Positions 17,601 to 24,444 of a stretch of 64,000 nucleotides of DNA are shown here, piece after piece. Numbering within the stretch: position 1 is the first letter of the stretch; each line of letters starts with the position of its first letter. The stretch covers positions 186,001 to 250,000 of the forward strand of contig NZ_SOCA01000004.1 in the NCBI RefSeq assembly GCF_004364345.1, read 5' to 3'. The position numbers were made by a program, and so were the translations under genes. The stretch is from Prosthecobacter fusiformis. Its GTDB lineage: Bacteria; Verrucomicrobiota; Verrucomicrobiia; Verrucomicrobiales; Verrucomicrobiaceae. The notes beneath the pieces were generated by a model. That model saw only the letters and a program-made list of their open reading frames with translations. It did not search any database and was not told the origin of the DNA.

Positions 17601-17804
17601 CTGAGATGCTTCCTTCAAACTCTGGACAGCCTGCCCATAAACTCCCGTCTCCGATAAAGTTTGCTCGAGCCCCCGAAGACCACTGAGAGCGGACTGAGTG
17701 ATCAGATCCTGGTGCTGAGTATAAATGCTGGAGTAGGCCAATGAGCCATCCAATGCACCTGCACGGGCAGCGACACTGAGTTGATCAATCTTTAGTATTT
17801 CCAT
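14637..17804 (-). CDS. Large secreted-type T3SS-associated protein with DUF1521-like region and EF-hand
   Basis: Encodes 1055 residues from the ATG at 17804. Residues ~1-225 are helical and Ala/Asn-rich. Residues ~238-325 look like a DUF1521-type beta domain (GAGWKFDHTSTFVLPNQTKI, then TVNPGSPGDLLISRGVHAFT). Residues 411-422 (DYDGDGKLNNIE) are a canonical EF-hand loop with all six calcium positions filled. A coiled coil (~430-500) leads to a ~450-residue Pro/Ser/Thr/Gln-rich part with recurring leucine-rich helices, then a C-terminal coiled coil. There is no signal peptide. It is the first gene of the T3SS operon, 12 bp before the LcrG-like gene, so it is probably a T3SS substrate or regulator. 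Function not recognised. Confidence 0.6.
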   Translation of the reverse strand: MEILKIDQLSVAARAGALDGSLAYSSIYTQHQDLITQSALSGLRGLEQTLSETGVYGQAVQSLKEASQKIEEANIEALKDPFGPASGGLQSQHTTAVVNGMRTQSWPYRTTAQNIQSTAQNAVNGTGASNPERGYANSVKHAADELELATAYLVNQADPNAARYHATNALNNATAARDNASTLLGQLAGMTPFPTSRYNATNEVRREAQKVIDHADSVLNFVTTSPIVQIRSQTPTTHDLGGGYSLSTWGNSGYWTMADASGEGILVHPNGSVDNLKGGAGWKFDHTSTFVLPNQTKITVNPGSPGDLLISRGVHAFTIGNVNGNAWPNVSSYSELNGRNADRSSNDGYILESDGNAGRWRNNGNFLGDAGGREIIATSPISNELRLDPTDVAISSDFQAFITEMGISDYDYDGDGKLNNIELMDVAIQTESYIRQIQDAYEQALARIAAANQALNELNEIIELLRKQADKSAEERGVESASAKAELQAIERRLVSALQLLQGNALIDPQQGNIEASATNVLEQLNTLTQSGGLVPTLPQIPPTLLPGTAEISTSSTPGQSANTPINDPLGDSLRRAGRLLSGILGGGNLNILELPPKPQEPTVNSPTAMGNEGPNSALPGTAANSSESENSTPMGISKNLPSPQAQPEETSQDSIQAGPAPVNGGAQDLADISLTPPITAESAAAPTGNALAELLTQLSSLDNSTPTMVNPQNLSLGLEALLTTLAQLGVVSLSDQRDLANLAPVTSSPQTTASSLLEFLRDLEQLGATLAQADGAKEGPLTFPQQPTQTPSNTTPPLPGSAQQLLEVLTGKSASTLPQLSNVLQQVADMLSGKAQYSSADTNTGQGSVSGTLSDLSRTSEQVMLVLQGLAALGSAGVGQSTGQSGSEAPSAPEMRLGLQNLLSALSTYGLVGNNSPTSSSTSAGTGVVFQSSDSQALGTITGNFQTDPELMKIIEENLSKALQTQQRQLSQASTLFTQSQEIVQKFVSLIETDDLVREVVKSDDLSDEQQAIFDDRMKDLRKDWGTEWGSTEDNTPASQSNLVSRAVQSGMMV

Positions 17805-17910
17805 GGCGTCAGGACAGCCCCGTTTTTCAAACTGGATCAAAAGGGCTCAAGAGTGAGTCCGCGAAAAGCGGCGCTGGATTACAAGAAAGTTGCCAACGCA
17901 GGCGAATGGG
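17805..17910. promoter_or_regulatory. Divergent intergenic region of the main T3SS operon
   Basis: This 106-bp gap separates the first gene of the long minus-strand T3SS transcription unit from the plus-strand LcrR-like gene. It must contain or adjoin the promoter of the main operon. I cannot place -35/-10 boxes with confidence. Confidence 0.35.
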
Positions 17911-18402
17911 ATGAGGAATCACACCTTCATCATGGCCCGCCTTTTTAAAGATCGCTTCACCCAGTGGCTGGAGGCGCAAGGCACCCCGCCGGAGATTTAT
18001 CAGCCGGGGGGCATTTTTGGCTGCCCGCCCATGGGTTGGCAGCACACCCAGCACGGAACTTCCATCGTTTATGTTGTCCAAAAAGATGAACCCGAAGTGT
18101 TGCACATCATCATGTTCGAGCGTGAACAAGGCCGTGCCGGGCTGGGCAGTCCCTTTGCCCGTCTGATACGTTTCCTTCGCCTCCTTCACCGCAGTGATTC
18201 AGGCATCACTCATGTCACGGGCCGTATCAACGCCATCGAAGGACGGCCTGCGGACAGCCTGGAGACAGCTCGGATGAAGCCGTTTTATGTGAAGCACTTG
18301 AGTGGCCACTACTTCACGGATGACCAGGGCATTGAATGGGTGAGTGGATCGGTGGCTGGGGCGCTTGAGGCTCTGGCCGGTGTGCGTGAAAGGAGAAGCT
18401 GA
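17911..18402 (+). CDS. LcrR-like T3SS regulator/accessory protein
   Basis: Encodes 163 residues from the ATG at 17911; a second ATG at 17932 gives 156 residues and aligns better with the LcrR N-terminus. The stretch FTQWLEAQGTPPEIYQPGGI, the segment QGRAGLGSPFARLIRFLRLL and later ARMKPFYVKHLSGHYFTDDQ resemble LcrR of Yersinia in order and spacing, judged from memory. LcrR is a ~146-residue cytoplasmic protein needed for low-calcium regulation. In Yersinia its gene lies between yscV and lcrG. Here it sits alone on the opposite strand beside the start of the T3SS operon and ends 6 bp from the cyclase-like effector gene in convergent orientation. Confidence 0.5.
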   Translation: MRNHTFIMARLFKDRFTQWLEAQGTPPEIYQPGGIFGCPPMGWQHTQHGTSIVYVVQKDEPEVLHIIMFEREQGRAGLGSPFARLIRFLRLLHRSDSGITHVTGRINAIEGRPADSLETARMKPFYVKHLSGHYFTDDQGIEWVSGSVAGALEALAGVRERRS

Positions 18403-18408
18403 GAAAGG

Positions 18409-20259
18409 TCAATTGGTCGTCAAGCCGAGATTGACCGCTGCTTGTTTCATATCGAAATCCAATCGCGTGCCGCTGAATTTATCCTTCGGATCTTGACCTG
18501 GATAAAAGGTTGTCTGTGTGGGCGTCTCGCCAGACTGCTTGTATGACCGGTTTGTGTAAGTCAAAAAGTCATCTTGTTTTGCCGACCACATGAAGGCTTG
18601 AGTTTGCTCCCAGCTCTGGGTCATGAAGGTGTCGCCATTGGGCATGATGACGAAGACTTTTTCGTCTTTCTCGGAGAACTGCGTATTGTCCTGCTCGGTG
18701 CCGTGCTTGACCAAGTCGCCGCCCGTGTAGCCATTCTCACCTTGCACGGAGTCGTTGAGTTTGGTGCGAATTTCCCCCTGCCATTTGGTCAGGCGTCCGA
18801 GCTCGGGGTCCACTTTCTGCCGGTCCTCCTGGCCGAGCAGTTTGCTTCGTCCGTTGTTGACGGTGGTTCGGATGATCTCGCGGCTTTTGGACTTCAGTTG
18901 ATCTTTGAGTTCCGTGACAGAATCCCCGGTGGCCGTCTTGAGCTTCTCTTTCAAATCGCTACGTTCCTTCATCAATTGGGCGAGCACGGGATCTCGATCC
19001 AAAGCCTTGCCTGCAAGTTTTCCATCGCCCATTTTTGGCAGCATGGCGAACATGTCGTAGTCGGCAGTCAGTGGGATCGGGGCATCTTCTTTTTTGGTCT
19101 TGCCCCCCATGACCTCCAGTTCCTTCCATTCTTTCACGGTCTCTCCCACCACAGGCTGCTTCCCCTCCAGATTCTTGTAGGAGACTTTGAAGCCCCCTTG
19201 ATCTGGCTCCAGCTTGAACAGGTAGTTTTCATTTTTGCCACCGTTGAGAAAGTAGCGTGGACCGTCTTCGGGGCTCTTTGACAATGGCTCGCCCATGTCA
19301 TTGCAAGGGATGATGAGCTTGTTCTCGGTCAGGTAATTCAAACGGTTGTTACTCAAAGTCAGTTGTGAGGAGCCGACCCGATCCCCGTCATGCTCAAGGG
19401 AGTGTTGGTTGTCCTCAATGCCTTTGGTGATCGCTTTGGAGTCGTCGTGTTTTTTGCTCAGGTTCTGATCCCGTGCGATGTAGCCGGCCATGGGTCCCCA
19501 GTCTGAAGACTTGCCATGCACATTGAGCCCCTTTGCGGCAGTGCCCTCCTCAAGCAGGCCCGTGCTCATCTGATTCACCGGGCGGAACATCAGGATGGTG
19601 TTTGTGTCCTTGGCCACTTGCGTAAACTTTTCCACATGCGAGCCGACGAGGCCGGAATCCTTGATCGCCTGTGCACCCGTGATCATACCGTCTGACTTCA
19701 GCTTGTCGAGATGCCCGGAGAAAGACGATGAGACGGGGGCCAACGTTGCCCGCTGCGGCCCTGTGCTCTCTACCGTGACTTGCTGCGGACGAGGGCCGAT
19801 GTCATCGATGATCATGCTTTGCGGCGGAGCTTGTGAGATGTCCTCAAGGGAAATCGAATGTTCAGTGAACTGTCCGCCCATTGTGGAAAAATCGTTGAAC
19901 TCCAGGGTGTCCCGGGGCTGTGGCGGTACCCCCAGGTCCTCCTCTTCAAATCCATTGTTGAATTCCAGATCAATCTCTGACAGGCCCTCCAAAATGCTAT
20001 CCAGCGTGTTGGTCCTGCCACGATTCTGGTGCTGGTCCACCCCGCTGCGGCGTTCGGGTGGATCTTGAGGTTCGACCTGGCGTGCGGTCAGCGCCTTGTG
20101 CAGCGCGACAAAAGGTTGCGCAATGATGTTGCCGAGTTGCTTGAGCGCCTGACCTGCACTGACCACCATGCCTTTCAAAGTGGTGGCGATGTTATGACCG
20201 ATGTTTTGCAGGGTTTGGTTCGCGACGGCGAGCCTGCCTTGGAGTGCCTGGAGATTCAT
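18409..20259 (-). CDS. Edema factor/ExoY-like nucleotidyl cyclase, T3SS effector
   Basis: Encodes 616 residues. Residues ~1-180 are polar, acidic and without a signal peptide, suiting a secretion and chaperone-binding region. From ~180 the sequence follows the catalytic domain of Bacillus anthracis edema factor and Pseudomonas ExoY. It has FRPVN (225-229), then GLNVHGKSSDWGPMAGYIAR with the catalytic Lys243, His248 and Lys250. The metal-binding Asp400 and Asp402 follow in LTADYDMF. KHGTEQDN (518-525) holds His519 and Asn525, and WEQTQAFMWSAKQDDFLTYT with NRSYK ends the domain. Spacings within each motif equal those in edema factor. The C-terminal helical domain of edema factor is absent, as in ExoY. 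Homologues make cAMP or cGMP only after binding a host protein (calmodulin or actin). Two CesT-type chaperone genes lie directly upstream. Confidence 0.93.
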   Translation of the reverse strand: MNLQALQGRLAVANQTLQNIGHNIATTLKGMVVSAGQALKQLGNIIAQPFVALHKALTARQVEPQDPPERRSGVDQHQNRGRTNTLDSILEGLSEIDLEFNNGFEEEDLGVPPQPRDTLEFNDFSTMGGQFTEHSISLEDISQAPPQSMIIDDIGPRPQQVTVESTGPQRATLAPVSSSFSGHLDKLKSDGMITGAQAIKDSGLVGSHVEKFTQVAKDTNTILMFRPVNQMSTGLLEEGTAAKGLNVHGKSSDWGPMAGYIARDQNLSKKHDDSKAITKGIEDNQHSLEHDGDRVGSSQLTLSNNRLNYLTENKLIIPCNDMGEPLSKSPEDGPRYFLNGGKNENYLFKLEPDQGGFKVSYKNLEGKQPVVGETVKEWKELEVMGGKTKKEDAPIPLTADYDMFAMLPKMGDGKLAGKALDRDPVLAQLMKERSDLKEKLKTATGDSVTELKDQLKSKSREIIRTTVNNGRSKLLGQEDRQKVDPELGRLTKWQGEIRTKLNDSVQGENGYTGGDLVKHGTEQDNTQFSEKDEKVFVIMPNGDTFMTQSWEQTQAFMWSAKQDDFLTYTNRSYKQSGETPTQTTFYPGQDPKDKFSGTRLDFDMKQAAVNLGLTTN

Positions 20260-20283
20260 CTTTGGGAGAGGGGCGTGGAACGG

Positions 20284-20751
20284 TTAGACGCGCAGCATGG
20301 AGGACAAGGAAAGGTCGATGGGGGTATCGCTTCTAGGCTTGTTGGCTTCAGTTGCGGCAAGGCGCTGCTGCCAGAGCTTGGCGCTCTGCACCAAAGTCGC
20401 TAGAAGCTCCGATAACGACTCCAGATTCGCGTGTTCAGTGACCAGAGAAGTGTGCAATAAAATGCTGGTCTCCGTCGCATCCAGAGACAGCACCGCCCCA
20501 CCGGTTGCCCGGCCCAGGTAGTTCCCTCGCAGCAGATGCACAAACAAGGCTTTGCGATTTTCGGCAGGTACGGAACCCACCAGCGCGTGCAAGTGCAAGA
20601 GGTCAGTACGCTCGATGTCGGGCTCCAAAGTCACATGGGTGTCCTGATCAAACAAGAGGCCACAAGAGCCATCGGGCTCGGTTGGCACATTGGTCAGGCC
20701 TAGGTGAGTTAACAGGTGGGCAATAGCATCGCGAGCACTGAAAGTAGCCAT
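20284..20751 (-). CDS. CesT-type effector chaperone (proximal to cyclase effector)
   Basis: Encodes 155 residues from the ATG at 20751; the longer open frame to 20841 overlaps the preceding gene. An N-terminal helix (FSARDAIAHLLTHLGLTNVP), beta strands (DTHVTLEPDIERTDLLHLHA) and the typical CesT middle (ALFVHLLRGNYLGRATGGAV, then LSLDATETSILLHTSL) are followed by a helix and a polar tail. Class I chaperones of this kind bind the N-terminal region of one effector. The gene is 24 bp upstream of the cyclase-like effector, its likely client. Confidence 0.75.
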   Translation of the reverse strand: MATFSARDAIAHLLTHLGLTNVPTEPDGSCGLLFDQDTHVTLEPDIERTDLLHLHALVGSVPAENRKALFVHLLRGNYLGRATGGAVLSLDATETSILLHTSLVTEHANLESLSELLATLVQSAKLWQQRLAATEANKPRSDTPIDLSLSSMLRV

Positions 20752-20774
20752 AAGCGGAGTGAATGAGTGATGGG

Positions 20775-21200
20775 TTAAGCAGCCAGCATATCCTGGTTCG
20801 TGCTGGAGGTAAGGTCGCCGCTCACCAACTGGTCTTCCCATCCCTCGAGATAGTTCACGAAGCGCTCGATCTCTTGAGTGAAGCCCGTGAGATCGATCGT
20901 CTCCATGTGGAGCTGACGCTCAAACAAGATTTCTCCCGCAGGGCTCAGCGAGAAATAAGCCCCCCCGGTTTGTGAACCCAGAACGTTCGCACGCAAGAGG
21001 GCTCCCAGGGAGGTCGCATCTTCGAGATCGAGAAGCGAGACGACGGAACTTAAGTGCAGCGTTTGACCGTCGGGCAAAAGTTCAAAATCCACTTCCAGCC
21101 GACCATCAAAGGCCAGGCGGCAGGTGCCATGTTCACTGAGCGCGAGACCAGGCTGACCAAGCAGAAGTCCGACTTCAAGAAGTGCGTCAGAGAGGTTCAT
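20775..21200 (-). CDS. CesT-type effector chaperone (first gene of effector operon)
   Basis: Encodes 141 residues. It starts MNLSDALLEVGLLLGQPGLA and has the class I secretion chaperone pattern: strands around CRLAFDGRLEVDFELLPDGQ and SSVVSLLDLEDATSLGALLR, then GSQTGGAYFSLSPAGEILFE and the C-terminal helix FTQEIERFVNYLEGWEDQLV. It is followed after 23 bp by a second chaperone gene and then the cyclase effector. Two different chaperones in one operon suggest a heterodimer or two clients. Confidence 0.75.
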   Translation of the reverse strand: MNLSDALLEVGLLLGQPGLALSEHGTCRLAFDGRLEVDFELLPDGQTLHLSSVVSLLDLEDATSLGALLRANVLGSQTGGAYFSLSPAGEILFERQLHMETIDLTGFTQEIERFVNYLEGWEDQLVSGDLTSSTNQDMLAA

Positions 21201-21416
21201 GAGTGAGATTGTCGGTCGTGGTCAAAGGTTGTAGAAGCAAGCTGACATTGGCGGGCAATCGTTAGCCGCTTGTTTCATCCATAACCGTTCGGCGGCCTGA
21301 CATTACCTCTGCGAATTTTTTTATCAGTATTTGGTAATCCGCGCAGAGCTGACGGGTGATAGCAGAGAAGACTGAGCACCTTGCCCGGTATCTCCACTCT
21401 CCCCTGCTTTTGATCT
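21201..21416. promoter_or_regulatory. Divergent promoter region between the two effector units
   Basis: This 216-bp gap separates the divergent chaperone genes that head the cyclase unit (minus) and the kinase unit (plus). It has an AT-richer centre (gcgaatttttttatcagtat at 21311-21330). Both effector units must be transcribed from here, so a shared regulator site is plausible. I could not define specific boxes. Confidence 0.4.
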
Positions 21417-21875
21417 ATGTCGCTGTCAGAAATACTCGCCTCATTACCTCCTGAACTCGGTCTTTCGGAACAGGCCAACGGTTCCAACGGCATCTGTGAA
21501 ATCATCATTGATGGGCAGCTCCAGGTGATGCTGGAGATGGGTCCGCAGGAGGAGAGTCTGCATCTTTACAGCGTCGTGGCTCGGGTGCCTGATGGTGAAG
21601 AGGGGCCGGTCTTGAAAACCTTGCTTGAAGGGCAGCTTTTTGGTCGCGAGATCGGTGCAGGCATCACCTTCGGATTGGATCAAGTGACCGGCGAGATTTT
21701 GCTCTGGTCTGCACTGCGCGAGCGCGAATTGGAGCCAGACGCTTTCAGCGCAGCACTCACTGAGTTCGTAAACTGGACGGAGCACTGGCACCGAAAACTC
21801 AATCACTCGACGCCGCTGGAAGAGGATGCCGACTGGCAGGCCCCAGAGCCGACTGAAACCATGATGCGCGTCTAA
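21417..21875 (+). CDS. CesT-type effector chaperone (kinase unit)
   Basis: Encodes 152 residues. It has an N-terminal segment MSLSEILASLPPELGLSEQA, strands (CEIIIDGQLQVMLEMGPQEE, SLHLYSVVARVPDGEEGPVL), the conserved middle LKTLLEGQLFGREIGAGITF and a C-terminal helix (DAFSAALTEFVNWTEHWHRK) with an acidic tail. The layout parallels the chaperones at 20284 and 20775, so the three are probably paralogues. It lies 19 bp upstream of the kinase effector gene on the same strand and is its likely chaperone. Confidence 0.75.
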   Translation: MSLSEILASLPPELGLSEQANGSNGICEIIIDGQLQVMLEMGPQEESLHLYSVVARVPDGEEGPVLKTLLEGQLFGREIGAGITFGLDQVTGEILLWSALRERELEPDAFSAALTEFVNWTEHWHRKLNHSTPLEEDADWQAPEPTETMMRV

Positions 21876-21894
21876 ATTCTCTTTCTTGAATTCT

Positions 21895-24408
21895 ATGAAC
21901 ATCAAAGCTGAATACACGAACCTCGCTAAGGCCCTCTCCGAACAACAAGGCACTGCGGTCACTTCAAAACAAACGGGTCAGGGCATCAGAACCCATATTC
22001 CTGACAAGCAGCAGGTAACCCGTGCCGCGCAGACACATATTATCCAATGTTTTACCTCCAAGAAGCTCGCCGCCCGCGGGATCACGGTGGCCAATGTGAT
22101 CAGCCGCGAGGGCATGAAGGCAACGCTGGGCAAGGCGGGCGTGTTGGCGAATATTAAGGACGGTCTTACGCGACTAAAATATCGCCTTTCGCACTCGAAC
22201 CAAAAAGCAAGCAGCGAGCTGGGCAACAGCCATCGCGTCCTGATTCGTTTGGCGGGCCAATACCACACGTTAGCGACGAACCCCACGCCACAGAACAAGT
22301 CGGCACGTGAGCAATTGCTGGAAAAATTGGACACCAAGCTAAAGGATCTTCAGGGATCACTCGATATGAGCAATAGCCCTGCCGAGCGCCGCAAATATGT
22401 GGATGTGCGGTTGATGAAGGACTATATCACCGAAGAAAAGAGGCTGCTGCATAATGAAGTCCATCAGGACGGCCTGGAGATACCTCAGGCACCGCCGAAT
22501 CCTTTGCAAAATCAGCCATTGAATCCGCAGGGTAACCAGGGCGAAGGTATCCAGTTCAAGGCGAATGGCCTCACGCGCGGCGATTTTCAAAACACTCGTG
22601 ATACCCTAAAACCTACGGGCAACAACACCGAGAACCGGGTGCAGGAGAACCTGGAGCAAGCGCCTGAAGTGCCTGAGGGTTCAGGCCCCTCGGAGTACAA
22701 GCCGAAAGCACCCCTAAAATTCACCGTGGCGACCAAGGGAGACACTTTGGAGCAAGTGAAAAAGAACCTCACCGAACCCGTGAAAGGCACTGTGGTGAAA
22801 GATGGTTTCTCATCTGCCAGCAACATCGTTGGCAAGAACTCTCTGAAAGACCTGGAAGTGGCACTCGCCCACAGTACCCAGCCAAAGCCTCGTGGAGAAA
22901 GCAAGCCGATCAACGATCCCAGCATCAAAGACTTGTCAGGCTTCTCCTTTCAATCGCAGGAGTATGGTCAGTTGCGCGATCAGATGAAGGCTGCCGTTAA
23001 AAACGAGCCCAGCGCTCAGCCGACCGTTGTAATTGGCAAGAGCCTGGGTCAGCTTTTGATTCAGGAGATGAACAACCTCGGCGAGCAGGATAAGAAGAAC
23101 TTCATGCTGGCGCTGACCACCACCCGCAGTGCGGCATGGATGGATGACATTCTGCAAGATGTGGGGAATGCCTTTCCTGAAAGGTTTCGTGATCAGTTCA
23201 CCAGCCTGACTCTTCCTTCTAACAAGCAAATGAAAGAGATCCTTGAGGCAGCCTTTGACGAGCTTTTGACAGCGCTGCCGAATACATCAGAGCAGAATGG
23301 AAATCTCATTATCCTCAATGGTGTTCAGTATCAGTTCGAGGCACAACTGGGCGAAGGCGGGCTTGGCATCGTCTCCACCTACCGCAAGGTGCCCAATCAA
23401 ATTGGTGTCGAACCAGAAGTCATCGCGATCAAGAAGAGTAAGGACGATGATCTGGGCTTTGACCAGCTCGCCAAGGAGGTGCGCAACCATGCCCAAGTCG
23501 GCGAACATCCCAATGTGCCGACTTTTAGAGGTGCAGTCAGGTCGCCCAATGGAGAACTGTTCATCGCTATGGACCTGGCACCGAGGGGGGACATGATGAA
23601 ACTTGCTGGCAAGATCCAAGATGCAGTCAGCAGCGGGCTCATCTCCCAAACCACCGCGAATGTGATTCGGCTGACTCTCATGCAAGATGTCATCAAAGGT
23701 CTGCATCACCTGCAAGAGCAGGTGGGCATGGTCCATGTGGATTTGAAGATGCAAAACTTCTTCATCCAGAATGACGGCGTGGCCCAGATCGGTGACTTCG
23801 GGATCTCACAGACTTCACTAGACAGCACGGTGGAAGACACCAAACTCGATGCCGACTACAATAAAGCACCCGAGATCTTGATCCAAGGTGGACGTCAAAA
23901 AACAAGAGAGGGTGCAATCGTCAACACCCCAGAGAACAAGCCCTTCCGAGAAGCAGAAGTCAGTGAAAATCTCATCAAGCTCAACGAGAAGGTGGACGTC
24001 TTTGCCTTGGGTACGGCCGTCTATGAGTTGTTCAGCGGTCAGAGCTTCCTGGGCGACTTGGCGGGCGGACATGACTGGTATCGCGAATATATGGCCCTTC
24101 GCGAGTATGGGCTGGATCCCTCACGAACGGTGTCCACACTGGGAACTGATGGTAAAGGCAATGTCATGGGAACTGATGGTAAAAGCAATGTCATGGGAAC
24201 AGGTGCCACTGCTTTGGACCGAGTGCTCAATGCTATGCTCAGTCCCGATCCTGAAAAAAGGCCCAGCATGAGCGAGCTGATGAACTATAGCTTGTTCAAG
24301 CAAACTGGCGTGGGCGAAGTGGGGGTGCGTGATCTGATAAAACTGCTCACTACTCCGGGTGTCGATCCGCAGGATTTGAAGCAGGCCAACGCTAACCTTG
24401 GACTGTAA
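21895..24408 (+). CDS. T3SS effector with C-terminal protein kinase domain
   Basis: Encodes 837 residues from the ATG at 21895; an in-frame TTG lies three codons upstream. Residues 1-~470 have no recognised domain and include a Pro/Asn/Gln-rich linker (~195-275). The kinase domain spans ~474-805. It has the glycine loop GEGGLG (486-491), Lys513 (AIKK), a C-helix Glu528, HVDLKMQNF with catalytic Asp616 and Asn621, DFG at 634, APE at ~658, Asp701 in DVFALG and Arg789 near the end. All catalytic residues are kept, but HRD reads HVD, marking a non-RD kinase. No signal peptide or membrane segment is visible. The adjacent chaperone gene and T3SS make this an injected kinase by analogy with YpkA/YopO, though the fused N-terminal domain is unlike YpkA. 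Confidence 0.85.
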   Translation: MNIKAEYTNLAKALSEQQGTAVTSKQTGQGIRTHIPDKQQVTRAAQTHIIQCFTSKKLAARGITVANVISREGMKATLGKAGVLANIKDGLTRLKYRLSHSNQKASSELGNSHRVLIRLAGQYHTLATNPTPQNKSAREQLLEKLDTKLKDLQGSLDMSNSPAERRKYVDVRLMKDYITEEKRLLHNEVHQDGLEIPQAPPNPLQNQPLNPQGNQGEGIQFKANGLTRGDFQNTRDTLKPTGNNTENRVQENLEQAPEVPEGSGPSEYKPKAPLKFTVATKGDTLEQVKKNLTEPVKGTVVKDGFSSASNIVGKNSLKDLEVALAHSTQPKPRGESKPINDPSIKDLSGFSFQSQEYGQLRDQMKAAVKNEPSAQPTVVIGKSLGQLLIQEMNNLGEQDKKNFMLALTTTRSAAWMDDILQDVGNAFPERFRDQFTSLTLPSNKQMKEILEAAFDELLTALPNTSEQNGNLIILNGVQYQFEAQLGEGGLGIVSTYRKVPNQIGVEPEVIAIKKSKDDDLGFDQLAKEVRNHAQVGEHPNVPTFRGAVRSPNGELFIAMDLAPRGDMMKLAGKIQDAVSSGLISQTTANVIRLTLMQDVIKGLHHLQEQVGMVHVDLKMQNFFIQNDGVAQIGDFGISQTSLDSTVEDTKLDADYNKAPEILIQGGRQKTREGAIVNTPENKPFREAEVSENLIKLNEKVDVFALGTAVYELFSGQSFLGDLAGGHDWYREYMALREYGLDPSRTVSTLGTDGKGNVMGTDGKSNVMGTGATALDRVLNAMLSPDPEKRPSMSELMNYSLFKQTGVGEVGVRDLIKLLTTPGVDPQDLKQANANLGL
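24142..24195 (+). repeat. 27-bp tandem duplication inside the kinase gene
   Basis: Two adjacent 27-bp units differ at one base and encode GTDGKGNVM then GTDGKSNVM. A third partial unit (GTG) follows. They fall in a loop near the end of the kinase domain, between the helix after DVFALG and the final helices, and keep the reading frame. Confidence 0.9.
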
Positions 24409-24444
24409 GGTACCGGGCCTATCGACAAGCGCGCCCACCTTCCC

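Noticed and set aside
24142..24195. Direct repeat as a possible CRISPR or attachment site
   Set aside because: Only two adjacent units with no spacers, in frame inside a kinase domain.
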